Origin: Symbiodinium natans
Taxonomy: Eukaryota; Sar; Dinophyceae; Suessiales; Symbiodiniaceae
Direction: 5' to 3'
DNA length: 42,500 bases
Assembly (NCBI GenBank): GCA_905221605.1
Contig: CAJNDS010000749.1
Location: forward strand, 1-42,500
Below, piece by piece: positions 10,141-20,048 of the stretch. The notes below the pieces were generated by a model. That model saw only the letters and a program-made list of their open reading frames with translations, was not told the DNA's origin and ran no database searches. The translations under genes and the position numbers were made by a program. Positions within the stretch are counted from its first letter, which is position 1. Each line of letters starts with the position of its first letter.

Positions 10141-10250
10141 CACACAGCTACACACACACACATAGCCATCAACAAAATGCATGAATGCATGCGTATGTAT
10201 ATATATATACACACATATAAATATGCGCAAGTAGGTATATGTACATACAT
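10141..10250. repeat. mixed CA/TA microsatellite
   Basis: Runs of (CA)n, (TA)n and GTATGTA-type steps, for example CACACACACACA near 10153 and TATATATATA near 10199. Confidence 0.8.
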
Positions 10251-10322
10251 TATGCGTATGAGTAGTAACCAGCCGGGCGCCGGCCTCCGCTTCGCTCCAG
10301 CAGTGCTCTGCTAACCTCAGTT

Positions 10323-10497
10323 CCGCTCTACTCACACTCCCCTTCCCCCTTCTTCCCCCTTCTCCCCCCTGCCCCTCCCCCCCCTTCTCCCCCCCCTCCC
10401 CCATATGGGCAAGCTCGGAAAAGACATAGACGGACCGAGCGGACGGACGGACGCGCCGTGCGGATGCGCCGTGCGGACACACACACACACACACAAA
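10323..10497. repeat. polypyrimidine tract and short (CA)n
   Basis: 10330-10402 is almost pure C/T (CCCCTTCTTCCCCC type). A short CGGACGGACGGAC repeat lies near 10438-10451, and (CA)n near 10478-10496. Long Gly/Arg frames on minus come from this composition. Confidence 0.75.
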
Positions 10498-10709
10498 TGC
10501 CAAGGATGATGACGGTGCAGTGCTTGTCCAGGGCCCAGGGCATGGTAAGAGAAACGCGTACGTGCCTCCACACATGACAAACAGTGACGACATGATGTTT
10601 CAGCCTCGTCAGCAGTGATATCGAACTAGATCCATAATACGAGTCGCAATCGGAACCCAAGGTCGACCACCTCTGTTCTGCCATTCTGGCTCGCTGCACA
10701 GGAGCGTGC

Positions 10710-11335
10710 GGAATTAGACTCCCACGGCATTTGCGAGGCTTCAGCGTTGCGAGGTTTCGTGCGGAATTAGACTCTTACGAGATTTGCGAGGTTTTGGAGC
10801 CTGCGGAAGGAGACTCCCACGAGATTTGCGAGGTTTTGGAGCGTTAGACTCTCATGCTGTTTGCGAGGTTTTGGAGCATTCGAGGGTTGCGAGGTTTTGG
10901 GGCGACTTTGCCCGCGCCCACAACACCCGGGTCCTCTCGAGTACTACGATTGTACTACAAGAAGACGATCTTTGCGCGGCGGCTTCCAGGTTTTGGGGCG
11001 ACTTTGCACGCGCCCACAACATCCGGTCCTGTAGAGCACTACGTTTGTGCTACAGGAAGACGATATTTGCGCGGTTGCGGGCGTCAAACCTCTGGGTCCT
11101 ATAGAGTACCGGCATTTGCGAGGTTTTGGAGCGTGCGGAGTACCGTTTCCATGAGATTTGCGAGGTTTCGGAGTGCTAGATTTTGGGGTGACTTTGCGCG
11201 TGCCCACAACACCCAGGTCCTATAGAGTACTACGTTTGTACTACGGGAAGACGATATTTGCGAGGTTTGTCGGAGGTTGCCAGGTTTTGGGGCGACTTTG
11301 CGCTCGCCCACACCCACGGGTCCTATAGAGCGGTT
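10710..11335. repeat. complex repeat; four copies of a ~95-bp module
   Basis: The module GAGGTTTTGGGGCGACTTTG, then CGCGCCCACAACACC, GTCCTATAGAGTACTACG and a GAAGACGATATTTGCG end, starts near 10889, 10987, 11179 and 11281 (last copy partial). Shorter GATTTGCGAGGTTTTGGAGC elements lie between and before them. The plus frame at 10854-11225 is a by-product of the repetition. Confidence 0.8.
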
Positions 11336-11365
11336 CCTAAAAACGGCTTGATGCTTCAGAGGGCT

Positions 11366-11436
11366 TAGGGTTTAGGGTTTAAGGTTTAGGGTTTAGGGTT
11401 TAGGGTTTAGGGTTTAGGGTTTAGGGTTTAGGGTGG
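11366..11436 (+). repeat. interstitial telomere tract, G strand
   Basis: About ten copies of TTTAGGG with few errors. It is the first clean tract from the left. Confidence 0.95.
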
Positions 11437-11785
11437 TTCCAGTTTCCAAGCTTAAGCCTAGGCTCAAGCTCTTGCAGGAGCATCGGGAAATGCAGGGTTG
11501 ATGGCTACTGGGCTCTGGAGTTCTGGAGTTCGCGAATCTTAATCTGCGGGGTTCACGGGAGGGTTGTAGGAGTGTTGTAGGGCTCCGGCCTCTAGATTCG
11601 AGGCTTGAAGGTCTGGTTTTCTTGAAAGGTTGAAGCTTTCAGAAGATTCTGGGGCTTGATGCGTTTGTGCGTTGTTGGTGAACAGACTGAGTAGACAGCC
11701 ATGCGCGACCGCGCTCATCCTGGAAATCCTCAGTCCAATGCTCGCGGGGCGGTTGCGTGCGGATGGCTATCCAAGACTGCCATGT

Positions 11786-11841
11786 AGGGTTTCGGGTTTA
11801 GGGTTTAGGGGTTTAGGTTTCAGGCTTTAGGGTTTAGGGTT
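11786..11841 (+). repeat. degenerate telomere tract, G strand
   Basis: TTTCGGG, TTTAGGG and TTTAGGGG variants. The unique DNA on either side (11437-11785) shows no recognisable gene. Confidence 0.85.
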
Positions 11842-12348
11842 TTTCCTGGTTGGCCTTCTTCAATGCCAAACCCGACAAATCAGTGACCACTGAGGGCCTG
11901 GCAGAGGAGAACATGCCGTCGCAGCAAAGTATGGGCTCACATGAGCGACTGCCACGGCTGGTGGTGTTAACGGACGCAGCATGAGGGGTGTCGCTCTCAA
12001 GTGTTCCCATCGTTTTACAGGGTTTTAGCATCAGTTATCCACGCTTGATGTCTGCAGGTGTCGCTTTGGGAAAAATTCAAGGCTATAGCCCACCCAACGG
12101 CTCATGAATTTAGAGGTTTTTTCAAGTGTTCCCATCGCATGTCAGTAGGTAAGCTTGAGCCAGTCACGGACGTCAACATGGCCAGGGGAAGCCTGGTGGC
12201 CTCACGAATGTAGTCCTCTCATTTGTCGGCTTTTTTCCGCTCAGCATTGCGTCAGCGGAGTTCATACTAGTAATAGCCTTGTCAGATGATGATCTCGGGG
12301 CCGAAGGCCTGGGAAAGCTCTGGGTAGTTGGGGAGGGCGCATGCGCTA

Positions 12349-12388
12349 TGCAATAGCATGCAATAGCGTGCAATAGCATGCAATGGTG
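12349..12388. repeat. 10-bp tandem repeat, four units
   Basis: TGCAATAGCA, TGCAATAGCG, TGCAATAGCA, TGCAATGGTG at exact 10-bp steps. Confidence 0.85.
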
Positions 12389-12732
12389 CAGAATATGGTG
12401 CATTGCCATTCTCTCGGTACTTGAACCTACTTTTTGCCTGCAACTTGCAGTTGCCCCCATGCTGAACGAATTACTAACGAAACCCACAGGCAGGCCTTTG
12501 GCCGCTTCCTTTCAAGCAGAATCCTCGCGCCATGCAACTGGCACTGCACCAACGGCAAAAAGTTCGGGCGGCGGGTAGTCACAAGAAATGGCAAGATAGC
12601 GACTGCAAATCGCACCGATTGGCATCTGCTTGGCTCCTTGAGCTTCGCTGCCTCCAATTGTGCCGTCGCCGTGGTCACCTGCGGTGACAACTTGGCGAAC
12701 AGAGAGCAAGGATAACAAATATTTCAGGCAAG

Positions 12733-13014
12733 CTAATGCAGACACTTCGATGCCGGGTAGTATAGAGAAGGCGGCCTTTTGTGCACGTGCCTCCCGCTCA
12801 GGTGCACCTGCAGACAGCAAGTGATCTCAAGCACTCGATTGCATGCGATTCCTCTCAGGGGACAAGTGCCGGTCGAACTGATTTGAACTTGAGCCTTTAT
12901 CCCGCCGACCGTCAGAAGCTGTTGTGCAGCTGCACGGCGGTCTCGCTGAGCCATGTCACTTTTGAGCAAACACTTCAGATCTTCAGGCACCACCTTAAAT
13001 CTTCTGCGTTGCAA
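12733..13014 (-). CDS. possible exon of an unknown gene
   Basis: An open minus segment of 93 codons without an ATG at its start. Its first half (RFKVVPEDLKCLLKSDMAQR onward, then RRAAAQQLLTVGGIKAQV) has a helical, amphipathic look unlike neighbouring shadow frames. A CTGTCTGCAG near 12808 (minus sense) could act as a splice acceptor, so the true exon may be shorter. No family is recognised. Confidence 0.2.
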   Translation of the reverse strand: MQRRRFKVVPEDLKCLLKSDMAQRDRRAAAQQLLTVGGIKAQVQISSTGTCPLRGIACNRVLEITCCLQVHLSGRHVHKRPPSLYYPASKCLH

Positions 13015-13917
13015 TCACGTTGGGCCTGCACCCCTGCAATACTATGGTGTGGCACGGTGTTGCGCTCTTTGGAGCGGTTTGCTCAGCATCATGACAGCTT
13101 TCTCCGCCCCTTATTGCGTGCTTGCACTGAGTGCCGCATATCGCCTGTTTGCTTCGCACGCCTCGTGCGGAGTATGCGCTGCTCGAGTGGACTCGCGTGT
13201 CAGTGATTGCTACCGAGTCTGGGGTCAATGGACACGTCATCAGGTCCAGGACGGCCTGCGCACTTGGTGGTGGCGTCCTCAGCACCCGCCTATGCAGGTC
13301 TTGCCGGCGGAGTTGAGAGGGAGCACTTTTTAGCCTTCTCCTGGTGAAATTACGAGATCGCCGCGCGCGCGATCGTCAAGCGGCACGCTATCATCCACGC
13401 CAATGTCCCAGAGCTGCGACATGCTGCGAAATTGTTGCGACATGCTGCGACCTACTGCGACACGCTCGGAAAGCAAAGTATTCGTGGATGTGGATGCGTG
13501 GATATGCTTTTGAGTTTTTTTCGGGCCTTTGGGGTGAGGAACATGAGAGGCACGTGGCGACCACAAAGACATGGAGCAGAGGAGTGCAAATCGGATTTTG
13601 CACTGAACATCTCACTGAGCTGGTCGAGGCCTCGCGGGCAGCGGGCACTCTGTAGGTTCGTAATACTGTGTTCCGTGGTGGTATCTCTGTGAAAGTGGTG
13701 CATGCCTCTTCTGAAGCTCATCCTCCGCCTGCCAGCGCACAAAGCTTTCACAGGCACTGCTTTGCCACAAGCAACAGGCTCTGCAACAGACGATGCAACC
13801 CTGCAATCACCAGCCCAACATCAACAGCCTGCTGGATTGCCCCCTCAAAAGGATCAGGCCTTGCTCCCCAAGCCTTCGAAAGAATGAAACAACAACCCTG
13901 AACCCTAAACCTTATAT

Positions 13918-13972
13918 GTAGATCTATATACATGTGCGCGTATACATATATATATATATATATATATTTGTT
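13918..13972. repeat. TA microsatellite
   Basis: GTATACATATATATATATA-type run after degenerate ACCCTAAACC at about 13899. Confidence 0.85.
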
Positions 13973-14439
13973 TTTTGTTTTTAACGTTTTGCTTTAATTC
14001 TTGTTTAACCAGCTTCCTCGGTGAGCTCCTGAGACGTGTTTGCTCCCGAGGGATCTGGCGCCAGAGGCTGCGGTATTTTGGGGCGTTTAGGCTTTCCGAC
14101 ATGTATAAGTTCGCCTCTCGGCTTCTGGCCGAGGGGCGTCCGGAACACGCCAACCAGGATCTGCTCTCCTTCCCCCCGTCCTCTGGGACTGGGACCCCTC
14201 GGCACGGCCCTGGGACCGAAAGACCATCCTGGGATGCCCCTATAGGACTGAAACCCCCCGAAGCCCTCCTGCCTCCTGAACTCATCACGTGCGTGGTGCT
14301 GCACCACGTGACATATGACTTTTGTTCGCCAAAGAAATACATTCTACCTGCGGCAGTGTGTCCCCTCCAGGAGCTGCGCCCCTCATTGGGCCGGCCCGGC
14401 TGCCGAGGCAGCACGCGCAAGCAAAAGTTGACAAGTTGT
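13973..14439. other. unique segment between two TA tracts
   Basis: About 470 bp, open in long frames on both strands (13975-14445 plus; 13905-14420 minus). Neither frame shows a known domain, and the two overlap almost fully, so at most one can be real. Confidence 0.4.
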
Positions 14440-14486
14440 GTATAGATACATATATACGTATATTATAATATATATATATATATATG
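14440..14486. repeat. TA microsatellite
   Basis: ATACATATATACGTATATTA then (TA)n. It mirrors the tract at 13918, but I found no extended terminal inverted repeat between them. Confidence 0.85.
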
Positions 14487-14801
14487 CTCCCCCCTGGATC
14501 CATGGTTTTCTGGCGCATCTAACAGCAGGAGAGCAGTGCGTGAGCGGAATGTCTTATAGGGGTTGCCTGTGAATCTAAACTTCTAGTCAATCAAGTTCAA
14601 TTACAAACGAAGCGCAAACGAGGATTTCTCAGGGTGTGGCCTTAGAATCCAAAATTCCAAATGTGGTCTTTATTATGAGTTAACTAGATGTAATTACCAC
14701 ACAAAAGGATGTCTTGGGCTGGGGCAGTTAATGTACTTACTTGCTATTGTTGGGTTTACTCACGAACGAAGTCCACATGAGAATTTCTTTGTATGCGGCT
14801 T
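14487..14801. other. AT-richer spacer, nothing recognised
   Basis: About 315 bp of unique DNA before the first long telomere tract. No frame or RNA structure stands out. Confidence 0.4.
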
Positions 14802-15105
14802 GGGTTTAGGGTTTAGGGTTTAGGGTTTAGGGTTTAGGGTTTAGGGTTTAGGGTTTAGGGTTTAGGGTTTAGGGTTTAGGGTTTAGGGTTTAGGGTTTAG
14901 GGTTTAGGGTTTAGGGTTTAGGGTTTATTGTTTAGGGTTTAGGGTTTAGGGTTTAGGGTTTAGGGTTTAGGGTTTAGGGTTTAGGGTTTAGTGGGGTTTA
15001 GGGTTTAGGGTTTTTAGGGTTTAGGGTTTAGGGTTTAGGGTTTAGGGTTTAGGGTTTAGGGTTTAGGGTTTAGGGTTTAGGGTTTAGGGTTTAGGGTTTA
15101 GGGTT
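14802..15105 (+). repeat. long telomere tract, G strand (~300 bp)
   Basis: About 42 TTTAGGG units, almost pure, interrupted by TTTATTG near 14925, GTGGGG near 14990 and TTTTTAGGG near 15010. It is the longest tract in the window. Confidence 0.97.
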
Positions 15106-15364
15106 CAGCATCTCAAGTTCGAGCATTCACTAGTCAAGCAGCTTGTCAAGCGTTGAAAAAAAATCCCACCCACCCAAGAAACCCATAACATTGACAAAAT
15201 ATAAAGTTCACTCAATACTTTCCCGGTAGGCTTAAAGCTCAAAGTCCAATTGGTCCAAAATATTTTAGTTTTTAACGGACCCAAAACCCGAAATTTAATC
15301 TAAGGCCCGCAATAAGCCCTTTATGCTCTTAGGGCCCTAAACCCTACGATTTAGAAGCCCCGAT

Positions 15365-15503
15365 CGGTGAAGGCTCGGTTTTGGTCAAAAATCCAGAAAA
15401 CGAGAGCCCACCCAGAACCGTCGATTTCAGTACTAAAAAATCGCATTTTTAATTGGGACCCTTGCCGATCCTGGGGTCCCCCTCATTTGGGGTGTTTTGG
15501 GAG
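15365..15503. repeat. ~130-bp dispersed block, copy A
   Basis: Begins GGTGAAGGCTCGGTTTTGGT and contains ACCGTCGATTTCAGTACTAA and GATCCTGGGGTCCCCCTCAT. Copies B and C are at 15763 and 16573. A 70-codon plus frame crosses it but is not recognisable. Confidence 0.9.
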
Positions 15504-15649
15504 GCAAACTTTCCCCCTCAAGGGGGGGTCGGAGTTTGAGGCAAGGGGGGGTCTCCGAAGACTATTTTGCTTTTAAAACTGGAAAATACGACCCCCCCTT
15601 GACCAAAACTAGGCTGTGAAAAGGTCGCCGGGGTGGCCCGTCATCAGAA

Positions 15650-15762
15650 TTGAGGGTTTAAAAACCCTGAAACACCCTGAAAAACATTTGAAAACCTCAA
15701 AAAAAAACTGAAAAACTTTGAAAAACCTTGACAGAACGTGAAAAAACTTGAAATCCTGAAGC
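15650..15762. repeat. degenerate short-period repeat
   Basis: CCTGAAACACCCTGAAAAAC, then AAACTTTGAAAAACCTTGAC-type steps of about 11-13 bp. It lies between copies A and B of the 130-bp block. Confidence 0.6.
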
Positions 15763-15896
15763 CGGTGAAGCTCGGTTTTGGTCAAAAATCCAGAAAACGA
15801 GAAGCCACCCAGAACCGTCGATTTCAGTACTAAAAAATCGCATTTTTAACTGGGACCCTTGCCGATCCTGGGGTCGCCCTCATTTGTGTTTTGGGA
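15763..15896. repeat. ~130-bp dispersed block, copy B
   Basis: Same block as at 15365 with few substitutions and small indels (GAAGCTCGG for GAAGGCTCGG, CATTTGTGTTTTGGG at the end). Confidence 0.9.
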
Positions 15897-15956
15897 GCAA
15901 AATTTAGCCCTAAACCCTATGCCCCAAACCCTACGAGCCCTAAACCCTATGCCCCA

Positions 15957-16940
15957 AATAGAAAAAACCATTTGCCGACGAAGGGGGTCAGGGTTTAGGG
16001 CCCCCCCCCCGGGTGGAAAAAACCATTTGCCGACGAAGGGGGTCAGGGCCCCCATTTGCCGACGAAGGGGGTCAGGGTTTAGGGCCCCCCCGGGTGGAAA
16101 AAAACCATTTGCCGACGAAGGGGGTCAGGGTTTAGGACCCCCCCCCGGGTGGAAAAAAACCATTTGCCGACGAAGGGGGTCAGGGTTTAGGACCCCCCGG
16201 GTGGAAAAAAACCATTTGCCGACGAAGGGGGTCAGGGTTTAGGGGCCCCCCCCGGGTGGAAAAAAACCATTTGCCGACGAAGGGGGTCAGGGTTTAGGGC
16301 CTTCCCGGGTGGAAAAAAACCATTTGCCGACGAAGGGGGTCAGGGTTTAGGGCCCCCCCCGGGTGGAAAAAAACCATTTGCCGACGAAGGGGGTCAGGGT
16401 TTAGGGCCCCCCCGGGTGGAAAAGAACCATTTGCCGACGAATGGGGTCAGGGTTTAGGGCCCCCCCCGGGTGGAAAAAAACCATTTGCCGACGAAGGGGG
16501 TCAGGGTTTAGGGGCCCCCCCGGGTGGAAAAAAACCATTTGCCGACGAAGGGGGTCAGGGTTTAGGGCCCCCCCCGGTTTTGGTCAAAAATCAAGAAAAC
16601 AGGAGGCCACCCAGAACCGTCGATTTCAATACTAAAAAATCGCATTTTGAACTAGGGCCGGGGCCGATCCTGGGGTCCCCCTCATTTGGGCCCCCCCGGG
16701 TGGAAAAAAACCATTTGCCGACGAAGGGGGTCAGGGTTTAGGGCCCCCCCCGGGTGGAAAAAACCATTTGCTGACGAAGCGGGTCAGGGTTTAGGGCCCC
16801 CCCGGGTGGAAAAAAACCATTTGCCGACGAAGGGGGTCAGGGTTTAGGGCCCCCTCCGGGTGGAAAAAAAACCATTTGCCGAGGGGTCAGGGTTTAGGGC
16901 CCCCTCCGTGGAAAAAAACCATTTGCCGACGAAGGTCATT
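15957..16940. repeat. 54-59 bp minisatellite containing a telomere heptamer
   Basis: The unit is CCGGGTGGAAAAAAACCATT, then TGCCGACGAAGGGGGTCAGG, then GTTTAGGGCCCCCC with a C run of 5-10. About 17 units in all, with 16573-16690 (block copy C) in the middle. Unit length varies mainly in the C and A runs. Frames such as GSGFRAPPGWKKTICRRR come from the repeat and break wherever the run length changes phase. Confidence 0.95.
16573..16690. repeat. ~130-bp dispersed block, copy C inside the minisatellite
   Basis: GGTTTTGGTCAAAAATCAAG through CCTGGGGTCCCCCTCATTTG; more diverged than A and B. It interrupts the array, which resumes at once with GGGCCCCCCCGGGTGG. Confidence 0.85.
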
Positions 16941-16966
16941 AGGGTTTAAATATACATAGTAAGAGA

Positions 16967-17345
16967 GGGTTTAGGGTTTAGGGTTTAGGGTTTAGGGTTT
17001 AGGGTTTAGGGTTTAGGGTTTAGGGTTTAGGGTTTAGGGTTTAGGGTTTAGGGTTTAGGGTTTAGGGTTTAGGGTTTAGGGTTTAGGGTTTAGGGTTTAG
17101 GGTTAGGTTTAGGGTTTAGGGTTTAGGGTTTAGGGTTTAGGGTTTAGGGTTTAGGGTTTAGGGTTTAGGGTTTAGGGTTTAGGGCTCAGGGTTCAGGGTT
17201 TAGGGCCTAGTGTTTAGGGGTTCAGGGCTTAAGGCTTAGGGTCTAGGGCTTCAGGGTACCCGAAAACCCTGAACCCTAAACCCTGAACCCTAAACCCTAA
17301 ACCCCAAACCCCAAACCCCAGACCCAGAACCCCTGAACCCCCAAA
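16967..17345. repeat. telomere tracts in head-to-head orientation
   Basis: Nearly pure TTTAGGG from 16967 to 17184, degenerate to 17253, then a strand switch at the palindrome GGGTACCC (17254-17261), then CCCTAAA/CCCTGAA repeats to 17345. This G-then-C order is what a fusion of two chromosome ends would leave. Confidence 0.95.
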
Positions 17346-17447
17346 ACGCCGCAGATCCAAGGAACAGCCATGCCAGCCATCATCAGGGTGCCGAAGGTCG
17401 CGGCCGAGAAGCCTCGGAGCTCCAGGGGCCTTTGTAGTTCGAATTGG

Positions 17448-17560
17448 GGGTTTAGGGTTTAGGGTTTAGGGTTTAGGGTTCAGTGTTTAGGGTTTAGGGT
17501 TTAGGGTTTAGGGCTTCGGGTTTAGGGTTAGGGTTTAGGGTTTAGGGTTTAGGGCTAGGG
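17448..17560 (+). repeat. telomere tract, G strand
   Basis: TTTAGGG units with TTCAGTG and TTCGGG variants. The preceding spacer (17346-17447) has a plus frame MPAIIRVPKVAAEKPRSSRG that could be an exon; weak. Confidence 0.93.
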
Positions 17561-17773
17561 CTATGCGCGTCTTGAGGCTTTTTGTAACTGGGTTGAGTAC
17601 GGTTCAATGGGGTTCAGTAGGGGGTTCGGTAGGGCTTAGTGTTCTGGCCTGGTATAGGGTTTACTGGGGTTTAGTGGGGTTCGGGTTTAGTAGGATTTGT
17701 GGTTTCGGTTTTCTCCTCCGCCGTCTATCCCTCTTCATGACCCTTCACTAGCGTCGGCAACCACGGACCCCCC

Positions 17774-17930
17774 GAAACCCTGAGCAAAAACACCCTAGAC
17801 CCCAAACCCTGAACCCTCAACCCTATCAACCCTAAACCCTTAAACCCTTAAAACCTTAAACCCTTCAACCCTTAAACCCTTAAACCCTTAAACCCTTAAA
17901 CCCTTAAACCCTTAAACCCTTAAACCCTTG

Positions 17931-17964
<34 letters not shown>
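17774..17964 (-). repeat. C-strand telomere tract, 8-bp CCCTTAAA variant, then (TA)n
   Basis: Degenerate CCCTAAA from 17774, then an array of CCCTTAAA octamers from about 17832 to 17930, then TATATATA to 17964. Confidence 0.93.
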
Positions 17965-17966
<2 letters not shown>

Positions 17967-18080
17967 ATATTGATATCAACACTAATGAACTGCCAAAAGC
18001 CCCCTGAAACAGCGGCCCGAAGTGCGCATCCAGCGAAGTGCATGCGGGGGCAAGGCCAGCGTGGTGGGCGGAGCACCTTC

Positions 18081-18140
18081 TAGGGTTTAGGGTTTAGGAT
18101 GTAGGGTTTAGGGCTTAGGGTTTAGGGTTTAGGCTTTAAG
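18081..18140 (+). repeat. telomere tract, G strand
   Basis: TTTAGGG with TTTAGGATG and CTTAGGG variants. Confidence 0.9.
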
Positions 18141-18270
18141 GTATACTGTTCTTGCTTGGAGATGCCTCGGCACTCTTTGCTTTTGAGACGACTTACACCG
18201 GCCCCCTGCTTCGAGAAGCCCCTTCCCTTAAGCCCCACTTTCTCGCCCCCAACCCCGCTTTCCTTGCCCT

Positions 18271-18435
18271 ACGTGGAGGTTCATGGTACTTATCACCCAA
18301 TTATATCTGTACTTATAGCCATATTAAGGCACTTAAGGGTTTAGGGTTTAGGGTTTAGGGTTTAGGGTTTAGGGCTTAGGGTTTAGGTTATAAGCACAGT
18401 GATAATTGGTGAATACGTACCATGAACCTCCAAGT
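18271..18435. repeat. imperfect inverted repeat with telomere tract in the loop
   Basis: Left arm 18271-18316 begins ACGTGGAGGTTCATGGTAC. The right arm 18389-18435, read in reverse complement, begins ACTTGGAGGTTCATGGTAC. Arms of about 46 bp match at roughly 80%. The loop holds TTTAGGG repeats (18336-18388). No target duplication was seen. Confidence 0.85.
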
Positions 18436-18799
18436 AGACGACCGCAGCCAGTTGTTAGAGTCATGGTAGCCCAGCAACCATATTGTAACAAGGGTGCCCT
18501 TTTTGGGGGCTGGCTACTTTATAAGGGAACCTAGAACCAAAAAATGGGCAAAAGGGTTCCACTGGGCTATCAAGGGTTTTTTTCGGTTAGGGTGCAAGGG
18601 TTTAGGGTTGTGGGTTTGCCAAGATGGAGCTGCGTTTTGTTCCACTCATCTCGAGCTAGATTCCAAGTTGTAACCTTAACGGCCTTAACGCTTCCAGCAC
18701 TTTCCCCCGGTGTAGTTGTGGTCCTTTGCCTTTTCTCGGGTTCATAGTTTGAGGTTCAGGCTTTGCAGTTGCAGTTCAGGATTTAAGATTTAGCGTTCC
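18436..18799. other. unique spacer, nothing recognised
   Basis: About 360 bp. A 67-codon plus frame (18544-18747) has no known domain. Confidence 0.4.
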
Positions 18800-18852
18800 C
18801 TGAACCGTAATCCCTAAACCCTAAACCCAAAACCCCATTCCCTAAGCCCCAA
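18800..18852 (-). repeat. degenerate C-strand telomere tract
   Basis: CCCTAAACCCTAAACCCAAA with decaying flanks. Confidence 0.8.
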
Positions 18853-18890
18853 GCTTAGAGGCCCTGAACCTAATAACCAAGGCTGTGCAG

Positions 18891-18955
18891 GGAGATTCGG
18901 AGCCCAGAAAAAAGGCGCCTCGTTGCAACTTCTCCATGCGTGCAGCATGTTGGAC
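18891..18955 (+). other. candidate exon with strong donor site
   Basis: A GC-richer 65-nt segment preceded by GTGCAG and followed by the consensus donor GTAAGT (18956-18961). Open in frame GAQKKGASLQLLHACSMLD. Such segments occur by chance, so this is only a candidate. Confidence 0.2.
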
Positions 18956-18980
18956 GTAAGTCCTGGGGGAGTTTTTGGGG

Positions 18981-19110
18981 AGGGTTTAGGGTTGAGGATT
19001 GAGGGTTCAGGGTTTAGGGTTTAGGGTTCAGGGTTTAGGGTTTAGGGTTTAGGGTTTAGGGTTAGGGTTCGGGATTTAGGGTTGAGGGTCTAGGGTTCAG
19101 GGGCTTTAGG
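18981..19110 (+). repeat. telomere tract, G strand, degenerate ends
   Basis: TTTAGGG, TTCAGGG and TTGAGGG units. Confidence 0.92.
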
Positions 19111-19483
19111 GGCTGCCCAGCACCACACCAGCACATTCCAAGAAACAGGAAGCACCACGGGCGACTTCGTCACGATGCACGCGCCCTACTTCCCCTTCCC
19201 CTCGACCCTTTCAACTAACCCCCCAACCCAAAACCTAAATCCCAAACCCTGATTCTCAACCGGGAATCCCGGAAATCCGACATCGCCTCCTAAAGCCCGC
19301 AAACGCCTGAAACCCGACAACGTCTGAAACCCGAAAACATCTATATCAGGCGCCAAGGTCCTAGGATCTTTCTTGTAGGTTCATGCGTAGACGTCACGGG
19401 GGCGAGGAGAAGCAGGGCAAACATACTCATAGCTTGCATTGCAACCCTAGACATGACGACCCATGAGCCTTCAAGCAACCTCA
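19111..19483. other. spacer with short degenerate C-strand repeats
   Basis: 19211-19253 has AACCCAAAACCTAAATCCC. The flanking pieces are open in plus frames (for example TSTFQETGSTTGDFVTMHAP near 19120-19180), but no gene can be called. Confidence 0.4.
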
Positions 19484-19571
19484 CACCCTAAACCCTAAAC
19501 CCTAAACCCTGAACCCTGAACCCTGAACCCTAAACCCTAAACCCTTAGGGTTTAAACCCTAAACCCTAAAC
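19484..19571 (-). repeat. C-strand telomere tract with a micro-inversion
   Basis: CCCTAAA units, then CCCTTAGGGTTTAAACCC near 19543-19560: one G-strand heptamer inside a C-strand tract. Confidence 0.92.
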
Positions 19572-19785
19572 AGCAGCCGAAGGACCAACTCTGGGCGGCA
19601 ACGAAAAGCTGCTGGAGCGTGACACCCGTGAGCGGCGTGCAGAAGCCTGGATGCGAGGAGCTTCATGGTTAGGGCTTCACGTCCACAGCTGGTTTCGGGC
19701 TTAGGGTTTTTAAAGTGTTGGGTTTAGGATCTCGGGCTTCGGGCTTGGGGTTTTGGATGCAAGCAAGCCCCTAGAAGTGAGAACT

Positions 19786-19961
19786 CCTAAACCCTAAACC
19801 CTAGACCCCAAACCCTAAACCCTAAACCCGAAGCCCTAAACCCCAACCCAAGGTTGATGGGCAGCTACAAGCAGGGCCGTAGACACCAAACCCTGAAACC
19901 CTGAACCCTAAACCCTAAACCCCAAATTAGGGAACCCCCCCCCCCCCCCCCCCCCCCCGGC
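19786..19961 (-). repeat. C-strand telomere tracts ending in C24
   Basis: CCCTAAA tract at 19786-19850, spacer, then a tract at 19886-19930 followed by a run of 24 C (19935-19958). Confidence 0.92.
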
Positions 19962-20048
19962 CCCCTTCTTAACATGGTTCTTAATCAGCGATCACTCTTG
20001 GTTCCGTGCATGAACCCAAAGCCCCCAACGGCTTAAAAACGGAACCCC

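Larger units (their letters stand above)
11842..13900. other. unique region with weak coding signs
   Basis: Two kb without telomere tracts. Several overlapping frames on both strands reach 60-140 codons but none has a known domain. A short direct repeat CAAGTGTTCCCATCG occurs at about 11998 and 12123. A CGACATGCTGCGA element recurs near 13417-13453. The most protein-like piece is on the minus strand near 12740-13014. Confidence 0.4.

Noticed and set aside
9961-10699. Long minus frames of 80-210 codons
   Set aside because: They run through CA/TA microsatellite and polypyrimidine DNA; no domain.
13918-14486. Segment bounded by TA tracts as a transposon with terminal inverted repeats
   Set aside because: Beyond simple TA runs the ends do not match in inverted orientation, and no target duplication was seen.
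14802-15105. A true chromosome end
   Set aside because: Unique DNA and further tracts in both orientations continue on both sides, so it is interstitial.
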